Below, one piece after another: positions 61,501-64,000 of a stretch of 64,000 nucleotides of DNA. The position numbers and the translations under genes were made by a program. This stretch comes from Aphelocoma coerulescens (lineage: Eukaryota; Chordata; Aves; Passeriformes; Corvidae), in NCBI RefSeq assembly GCF_041296385.1, contig NC_091014.1, forward strand, positions 51,664,078 to 51,728,077. The letters run 5' to 3'. Under the pieces are notes generated by a model that was not told the DNA's origin, did not search any database, and saw only the letters and a list, made by a program, of their open reading frames with translations. Positions within the stretch are counted from its first letter, which is position 1; each line of letters starts with the position of its first letter.

Positions 61501-63308
61501 CAAATGCGTAACTGATACCTTCTTCTAGCAGTAAACTCATTTTCTGAAGTGAGTAATAGATGCCAGAAATAAAGAACTTAAATGATATTTTGTTACAAAG
61601 TGGTGGATTTTAACTGCCCTTTTTTTGCTCCCCACAATTTCTACAGTATGGTTATTTTAAGACCTTTGTGTTCAAGGTAAATTTCCCTATTTTAGTGCAC
61701 TGAGTATGAGCCTACTTTTGTGATGTCCTGGTAGTGATGCTGCTACTGATGTGTATTGGTTTATATTACCATTGCAAGAGCCTTTAGTGCCAGTAGCAGA
61801 TGCTTCTGGTGTAAGATCGCTGCACTTTGTCTTTGAAAGATTGGCTGTGAGAACCCATACAAAGTGTTTTGCAAATTGCAGTTTTGTACTTCTGCCTCAA
61901 GTGAGTAGTATACCTACCCAGAAATGATGCTATGTTTGTATCTTATATCTTATTAAGGCATTTCTAACCATGTTCAGACGGTTGTAATTTCCTGAGACAG
62001 AACTACACTCATACTAAACGAGCATATCTTACTGGATTCTCATAAATGAGAACTAGCCAGCTCAGGTGACTGTTTATCCCACAGGAGTTTGCACAGCTTC
62101 ATCAGCTTCTTAAGATTCCAATAGGAAGAAGATGTAAGGCACCTACCTGGTGTTTAGCACTTTATAATAAAAACACTAAGATTTAGCACTCTGAGCTCCC
62201 TGCCTTGGACTTGCAGATCACACAGACTTCTGACACTCATCCCCTATGGACTGTAGATTGATGAGTGCTTATAGAGAGAAGAAATTGCCATGTAATAGCT
62301 GTGGTTTCCCGATAATGCGTTGCTCTGTGAGCTTGTTTTCTGGAGTATTAGAATGCTTCAGTCACACACAAGTGTGGAACTAGGGCGTGGTAGAGATTGC
62401 CCCAAATCTTGTATTTCTAGACAGAAAGGAGGGACACCCTGGGCAACCCATAACAATGAGCAAAAGCTCTGAGTTCACAGAACATACATGTTCCAACAGT
62501 GAATAGATACAATGTCACTTAAGAGAATTGGCTGTGATATAAAATGAAAACCTGGTAACTTGCAAGAGTTTTGGATGTTAGTTACAAGGCTATAAAACTG
62601 TCTCATTTATTCGTGCCAGGCAGGTCAGTTTGCTGGGAACGACTGAAATGGTGATGCCTGTGAGTAGTGTCCATCATGGAATCTGATGAGGGATGTTCTG
62701 TGAGGGAGGACAAGCTTCTTGGACAGTGACTTCGCTTTTTTTGCTTTCAGTGCCATCCACAGCACAACCTTCTGAGTGGATAACATTGTGCTGCAGCAGC
62801 ATTTCTCTCTCCTTTCTGAATCCCAAAATGATGTAATTTTTCTTTTCATACTTAAGCTCCCTGTATCTCCCACACTTCTCCTCACTGTAATATTCTCACA
62901 GGTAAATTCTGACTAGTTTCAGATCTGATTCAGTGAGATTTTCAGTCCAGCTGTCAATCTCCTCAAACATTCTGTCCCCTCTGCAAACACAAGCGCTCAC
63001 TCTCTCTCACTTTTACAGCTTCAGGGGATGGGAGGTGATTTTGTTGTTATGCAGAGCTTCATCAGTCCGCTGGCAGCCGGAGGAGTCTGTCTGAAATTTG
63101 GCTTCATCCAGCTGCTGAACCAAGGAGCTGGTCTTCCAATGTTCTGTTTAGCTGCCTTAAGTACTGAATACTCACAGTGTTTGTTGTTTTCCTTGCAGGT
63201 ATGACAGTGCGAATGCCTCAGACAACGTACGTGGTGAACAACGGGCTGACTCTGGGCTCTGGAGCTCCTCAGCTCACGGTGCACCATCGACCGCCGCAAG
63301 CGCACACT
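24480..63308 (+). CDS. ATF7IP: ATF7IP (MCAF1), SETDB1 cofactor; C-terminal end beyond window
   Basis: ATF7IP is a nuclear chromatin adaptor. In mammals it binds and stabilises SETDB1, supports H3K9 trimethylation and HUSH-linked silencing, and binds MBD1 and SUMO. Thirteen exons join with matching phases to give residues 1-968: conserved N-terminus (1-25), acidic region, bipartite NLS (382-400), coiled-coil SETDB1-binding region (about 410-495), Ser/Thr/Pro-rich region, SUMO-interacting motif (796-804) and proline-rich tail. The C-terminal FN3 domain should be encoded downstream. Identity rests on clear similarity to human ATF7IP in every exon. The start ATG has A at -3 and G at +4. An alternative last exon (39356-40885) ends a shorter Crypton-fusion isoform. 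The span includes introns; exons are listed separately. Confidence 0.97.
25525..28494. other. ATF7IP: ATF7IP intron after coding exon 1
   Basis: GT...AG intron of 2,970 bp. It contains a G/T-rich run near 25725-25815, a near-perfect 27-bp palindrome at 26880-26906 and a 9-bp-arm hairpin (28109-28117 / 28126-28134) in an AT-rich stretch. No further exon seen. Confidence 0.8.
28495..28581 (+). CDS. ATF7IP: ATF7IP coding exon 2 (residues 349-377)
   Basis: Preceded by a pyrimidine tract and ATAG, and ends AAAA|GTATGT in phase 1. It encodes a short, very acidic and lysine-rich segment (EE.EGERRKE...EEEKQIEK) equivalent to the Glu-rich stretch before the NLS in mammals. Weakly conserved, but frame and position fit. 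Confidence 0.9.
28632..30000 (-). mobile_element. Long degraded CR1 LINE (3' region and ORF2 end)
   Basis: The + strand is the reverse complement of a CR1 over about 1.37 kb. It has a 3'-end block ('cagaatcattaggtttggaagggacc'), then 3' blocks, then the region where ORF2 ends ('cacattgatggcccatgttcaac', 'ttttctgcaaagctgttttccagcca', 'gaggtaaggttgataatcctgtagttccctgggtcc'). It is heavily mutated, with small deletions, so old. It fills most of the intron between coding exons 2 and 3. Open frames within it (28791-29348) are antisense to the LINE. Confidence 0.9.
30001..30627. other. ATF7IP: Remainder of ATF7IP intron 2
   Basis: Sequence after the CR1 copy, ending in the acceptor GTTCCAG at 30627. 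Nothing else recognised. Confidence 0.7.
30628..30773 (+). CDS. ATF7IP: ATF7IP coding exon 3: nuclear localisation signal
   Basis: Enters in phase 1 and leaves in phase 0 (CAAAAG|GTAGAA). It encodes residues 378-426. A basic bipartite signal (KRKRSK at 382-387 and KHRR at 397-400) is followed by the conserved YEAELQVKITARKDVDQKLQ segment that opens the SETDB1-binding region. Closely similar to the human exon. Confidence 0.97.
30774..31925. other. ATF7IP: ATF7IP intron 3
   Basis: 1,152-bp GT...AG intron with no recognised element. A T-run precedes the acceptor. Confidence 0.8.
31926..32063 (+). CDS. ATF7IP: ATF7IP coding exon 4: coiled coil
   Basis: Phase 0 at both ends (TTGCAG| ... CAG|GTGAGT), 46 residues (427-472). 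It encodes the almost invariant helix of the SETDB1-binding region: LLEEKL.ALQCAVFDKTLA.LKTR and ECNKRHKTVLTE. It is the best-conserved part of the protein against mammals. Confidence 0.98.
32064..33183. other. ATF7IP: ATF7IP intron 4
   Basis: 1,120-bp GT...AG intron. No exon, RNA gene or transposon recognised. Confidence 0.8.
33184..33249 (+). CDS. ATF7IP: ATF7IP coding exon 5: end of coiled coil
   Basis: 22 codons in phase 0 (residues 473-494), AKIARLTKR...AAKEDLKKR, matching the end of the human coiled-coil segment. Acceptor TTTAG, donor GAA|GTAAGA. Confidence 0.97.
33250..33777. other. ATF7IP: ATF7IP intron 5
   Basis: 528-bp GT...AG intron with a purine-rich run near 33553-33600. Nothing else recognised. 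Confidence 0.75.
33778..33851 (+). CDS. ATF7IP: ATF7IP coding exon 6
   Basis: 74 bp, phase 0 in and phase 2 out (ATATCG|GTGAGC). It encodes residues 495-518 and part of 519, an Ala/Asn-rich linker with the conserved SPGK and the Tyr of the Y-R-N-A junction completed by the next exon. Confidence 0.93.
33852..34369. other. ATF7IP: ATF7IP intron 6
   Basis: 518-bp GT...AG intron. Nothing recognised. Confidence 0.75.
34370..34458 (+). CDS. ATF7IP: ATF7IP coding exon 7
   Basis: 89 bp, taking phase 2 in and phase 1 out (AATCCAG|GTAAGA). It encodes the conserved RNAGTVRQMLESKRNV stretch just after the SETDB1-binding region, then a Pro-rich linker (residues 519-548). Confidence 0.96.
34459..35492. 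other. ATF7IP: ATF7IP intron 7, first part
   Basis: AT-rich intron with no exon recognised. An antisense CR1 copy takes up the rest of the intron. Confidence 0.7.
35493..35725 (-). mobile_element. CR1 LINE 3'-end copy next to exon 8
   Basis: Clear antisense CR1 terminus: 'tagaatcatagaatgatttgggttggaagggacc', then 'caaccctgctgccac', 'ggttgctcaaagccctgtcc' and 'ctcactgccctcatca'. It is less diverged than most copies here. It ends only about 45 bp before the splice acceptor of ATF7IP coding exon 8. Confidence 0.92.
35770..36408 (+). CDS. ATF7IP: ATF7IP coding exon 8: Ser/Thr/Pro-rich region
   Basis: 639 bp, acceptor GTGTGTAG, donor AAGATTG|GTAAGT, phase 1 at both ends. It encodes residues 549-761 and the first base of 762. 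Low-complexity Ser/Thr/Val/Pro-rich sequence with well-conserved islands: LPVILHVPVAVSSQ, GNVEFISVQ, PSIQRN, GTTLAVQAVPT and RTSLPTVG. This is probably a disordered linker between the SETDB1-binding region and the SUMO/MBD1-binding end. Confidence 0.96.
36409..37923. other. ATF7IP: ATF7IP intron 8
   Basis: 1,515-bp GT...AG intron. AT-rich, nothing recognised. Confidence 0.75.
37924..37991 (+). CDS. ATF7IP: ATF7IP coding exon 9 (shared branch point of isoforms)
   Basis: 68 bp, phase 1 in and phase 0 out (ACACAG|GTAGGC). It encodes residues 762-784, beginning with the conserved ENQT. Because it ends on a codon boundary, its donor can join in frame either to the Crypton-like terminal exon at 39356 or to the SIM exon at 54031. 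Confidence 0.93.
37992..39355. other. ATF7IP: Intron between exon 9 and the Crypton-like exon
   Basis: 1,364 bp, GT...AG for the fusion isoform. No element or exon recognised. It ends in CTCCACACTTTGCAG, a fair acceptor. Confidence 0.7.
39356..40885 (+). CDS. ATF7IP: Alternative terminal exon of ATF7IP: Crypton-type tyrosine recombinase domain
   Basis: One uninterrupted 1,530-bp frame, 509 codons plus TGA, following a TTTGCAG acceptor in the phase set by exon 9. Exon residues 1-50 are a linker. About 50-165 form an N-terminal core-binding-like domain (NFPEDVLFGL, WAANLLKQWL, YKSMRAGLNRHL). About 180-395 form a DUF3504-like tyrosine recombinase catalytic domain of the Crypton group, as in ZMYM2/3/4, QRICH1, KIAA1958 and long KCTD1. 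Residues expected for catalysis are present: Arg in KRGRE (221-225), HSLR (His344, Arg347), GHR (His370) and HYW (Tyr379). The tail (400-509) ends in VIKQEPMT. Predicted role, by inference: gives SETDB1-binding ATF7IP a sequence-specific DNA-binding end. No intervening stop or frameshift suggests selection. Whether it still recombines DNA is unknown. Confidence 0.88.
   Translation, partial: LSDQKVVRCVPYTCGMFDGTTLINCFKKQLKQEETSSENKEAVEAAQTNFNFPEDVLFGLEEEEEDAKSIKNTHKQTGWAANLLKQWLAKNGKDPSFELVPVSELNDILREFYYTIRNHDGNTYSVASYKSMRAGLNRHLKMPPYNRQICLMKDKEFASANMVFVSVLKMLRMQGKDETHHHPPIAAEDLRKIKQSGVLGLHSPLALVNKVWFDLQLHFAKRGREILRDLAPDAFVVEKDKNGRRYAMFRYPGKGKNGEDPHKMGKMYDMPGDPNCPVFSLELYLSKLPPEPPAFYLHPLKLTSEQMQEQPVWYKREPMGVNYLGTMMPRISVAARLSQRYTNHSLRTTTIQLLCEAGLGPREIMTVTGHRSESAIRHYWGSAEVRYRAWSDIMGNNAPSYRYSKIPNEVIKESVSGASTSSVKHVVLEQNKILFPTKSVVPPGTNPVALVPEGHPALNCRSPILLNHSSSKVFLPKSMTGGNLTAGPLQGCCNKPVFIKRVIKQEPMT
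40886..45650 (+). other. ATF7IP: Probable long 3' UTR of the Crypton-fusion isoform
   Basis: AT-rich sequence after the TGA with no coding exon recognised. Candidate polyadenylation hexamers AATAAA occur at 41958-41963, 45324-45329, 45444-45449 and 45629-45634. The 45444 site is followed by a TGTG-rich stretch and the 45629 site by a T/G-rich stretch, as real sites often are. Which one is used cannot be told from sequence. The region also holds an AT palindromic run near 45013-45043. Confidence 0.4.
45651..54030. other. ATF7IP: Rest of the 16-kb intron before the SIM exon
   Basis: Mostly plain AT-rich sequence with no recognised exon or clear transposon. It contains a (TG)n microsatellite at about 46228-46246. 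A 132-codon frame at 49376-49774 and a signal-peptide-like 66-codon frame at 46399 look accidental. It ends in GTCTTTCAG. Confidence 0.65.
46226..46250. repeat. TG dinucleotide microsatellite
   Basis: A run of about nine or ten TG units after 'atata', ending in GCGCATG. Intronic. Confidence 0.9.
54031..54109 (+). CDS. ATF7IP: ATF7IP coding exon 10: SUMO-interacting motif
   Basis: Acceptor GTCTTTCAG, donor TCTCAAG|GTACGT; phase 0 in, phase 1 out (residues 785-810). It contains VIDLTLDEE (796-804), a hydrophobic SUMO-interacting core followed by acidic residues. The human counterpart mediates SUMO-dependent contact with MBD1 and other modified partners. It is skipped in the Crypton-fusion isoform. 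Confidence 0.97.
55071..55197 (-). mobile_element. CR1 LINE 3'-end fragment
   Basis: Antisense CR1 terminus close to the family consensus ('tatagaatggtttgggttggaaaggatct', 'ccctgccgtgggcagggacacctcccactagacc', 'ttgctcaaagccccatccagcctggccttgaa'). One of the least diverged copies in the window, truncated after about 125 bp. Confidence 0.93.
55290..55880 (+). mobile_element. CR1 LINE 3' portion, degraded
   Basis: Sense CR1 blocks in order: 'ggtgtctagttttggctcc', 'ggtagcactggagagggcc', 'gcctacagctacttggagg', 'cagtggccatgaact' and a 3' end resembling 'ggactacacagccagtagaggtcc' before about 55880. Oriented opposite to the copy 90 bp upstream. Confidence 0.75.
58395..58490 (+). mobile_element. CR1 LINE 3' end
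   Basis: Sense CR1 terminus: 'gggttgatggctggactagatgatcttgaaggtctcttccaacc' followed by 'ttgatgattctgtaatt', the short terminal repeat typical of CR1. Confidence 0.9.
59652..59828 (+). CDS. ATF7IP: ATF7IP coding exon 11: proline/glutamine-rich
   Basis: 177 bp, phase 1 in and out (residues 811-869). It encodes a Gln/Lys start, then the conserved TRPLQPLPPLQPSP and GVPTSGPSQTTIHVLPT segments found in human ATF7IP. Acceptor AAAGCAG, donor CCCACAG|GTAATT. Confidence 0.96.
59829..60719. other. ATF7IP: ATF7IP intron 11
   Basis: 891-bp GT...AG intron with a short (TA)n run near 60515. Nothing else recognised. Confidence 0.75.
60720..60905 (+). CDS. ATF7IP: ATF7IP coding exon 12: proline-rich
   Basis: 186 bp, phase 1 in and out (residues 870-931). 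It encodes ASTTVNVTHQPM, KLPIPRTPSKHQVVYTT and PAPPAQTPVRGAVM, collinear with human. Acceptor CTTTTTCAG, donor ACTGGAG|GTAGGG. Confidence 0.96.
60906..63198. other. ATF7IP: ATF7IP intron 12
   Basis: 2,293-bp GT...AG intron. From about 62600 it is less AT-rich than usual, but no exon, RNA gene or transposon was recognised. Confidence 0.65.
63199..63308 (+). CDS. ATF7IP: ATF7IP coding exon 13 (last in window)
   Basis: 110 bp, phase 1 in, phase 0 out (residues 932-968; donor CACACT|GTGAGT). It encodes TVRMPQTTYVVNNGLTLGSG and LTVHHRPPQAHT, nearly identical to the human segment before the FN3 domain. The exons for the FN3 domain, which in human binds MBD1 and other partners, should follow beyond 64000. 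Confidence 0.96.
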
Positions 63309-64000
63309 GTGAGTGGGGCATTCAGATCACCTGAGGCAATGTACAGCCTTGTCTCTGCACTGGCACTCTCAGGCTGCTCTTAGTGTGAGCTGCAGAACAG
63401 TGAAATGCCTTGTTGACACTTCTCAGCCAGTTCTCATGCAGGGCACCACCTAGCCAGCTACAGCAACTCCCACCCAGAATAGTACAAGCTGTGCAATCTG
63501 TTAGCTCACCCTGGCCTTCTCCAAATTACCAGGAGAACATACTGAGAAATAGTGCTTGAGTTGTCTGCAGGTGACTCATGGAGTCAAGTGTATAGAAGAA
63601 CTGGCAGTAAAATGTTTAGTCATGCTTTGGCTATGAATTGGATGACCAGTTTTTCAGTACAGCTGTTTGCAAAACTGAGGTTGTAGAACAAGGTACAGAC
63701 AAAATCCCCAAGGTTGCCAGGTCCCAAATTTCAGAGTTTTTAGTCAATGTTGAGGGTGATTACTCCTGCATCACCTAAAACCCCTTTTGATAAGAATTTG
63801 AGAATTTTCTCTGACTCATTTAATTTCATTTCAAATACATTGCCTGTACACTCACTGTTGGGCAGTTACATTACTTACGGTATCCTGAAATGGTAAATAT
63901 ATTGCCAAGAAGGTGGCTTACCATCCTTTCAGTCTAGACACCATCAACTTAATGCACTCCCCAGTGATAAATAATGAGAATAAATGAAGCAAATATTACA
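63309..64000. other. ATF7IP: Start of next ATF7IP intron
   Basis: Begins with a good donor (GTGAGT). No further exon seen before the window ends. Confidence 0.7.

Overview
This is nuclear DNA of a vertebrate, almost certainly a bird: it is AT-rich and intron-rich, and carries many truncated CR1 LINEs (3' ends with the CR1 hallmark of a short ATTCTRT-type repeat), a degenerate class I endogenous retrovirus (ERV) and a nested solo LTR. The one protein-coding gene I can support is ATF7IP (MCAF1), on the + strand. ATF7IP is the nuclear cofactor of the H3K9 methyltransferase SETDB1. I cannot identify the species.

Layout. 1-11.7 kb: sequence without recognisable genes, with degraded CR1 pieces. 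11.76-12.02 kb and 14.29-14.67 kb: two separate CpG-rich blocks, candidate promoter/first-exon regions for ATF7IP. 14.7-19.8 kb: gene-free sequence with CR1 scraps. 19,789-24,108: a sense-oriented, gamma-like ERV (441-bp 5' LTR, proline-tRNA-like primer site, broken gag/pro/RT) whose 3' half and nearly all of the 3' LTR are missing, bounded by a 4-bp target duplication. A 721-bp solo LTR with a 6-bp duplication is nested in its gag. 24,473-63,308: thirteen standard ATF7IP coding exons, whose splice phases all agree, encoding residues 1-968; the C-terminal fibronectin-III exons lie beyond the window.

The notable item is 39,356-40,885. This single 1,530-bp open exon encodes a 509-residue Crypton-type tyrosine-recombinase (DUF3504-like) domain. 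It has a good splice acceptor in exactly the phase left by ATF7IP exon 9 (phase 0) and its own stop codon. The predicted short isoform (784 + 509 = 1,293 residues) keeps the NLS and the SETDB1-binding coiled-coil region. It swaps the SUMO-interacting motif, proline-rich tail and FN3 domain for a transposon-derived DNA-binding/recombinase module that still shows the R...HxxR...H...Y catalytic residues. The same exon 9 donor can instead splice 16 kb downstream to exon 10 (SIM exon) to make the ordinary long form. The locus thus appears to encode both a SUMO/MBD1-directed silencing adaptor and a putative recombinase-guided version of the same adaptor.
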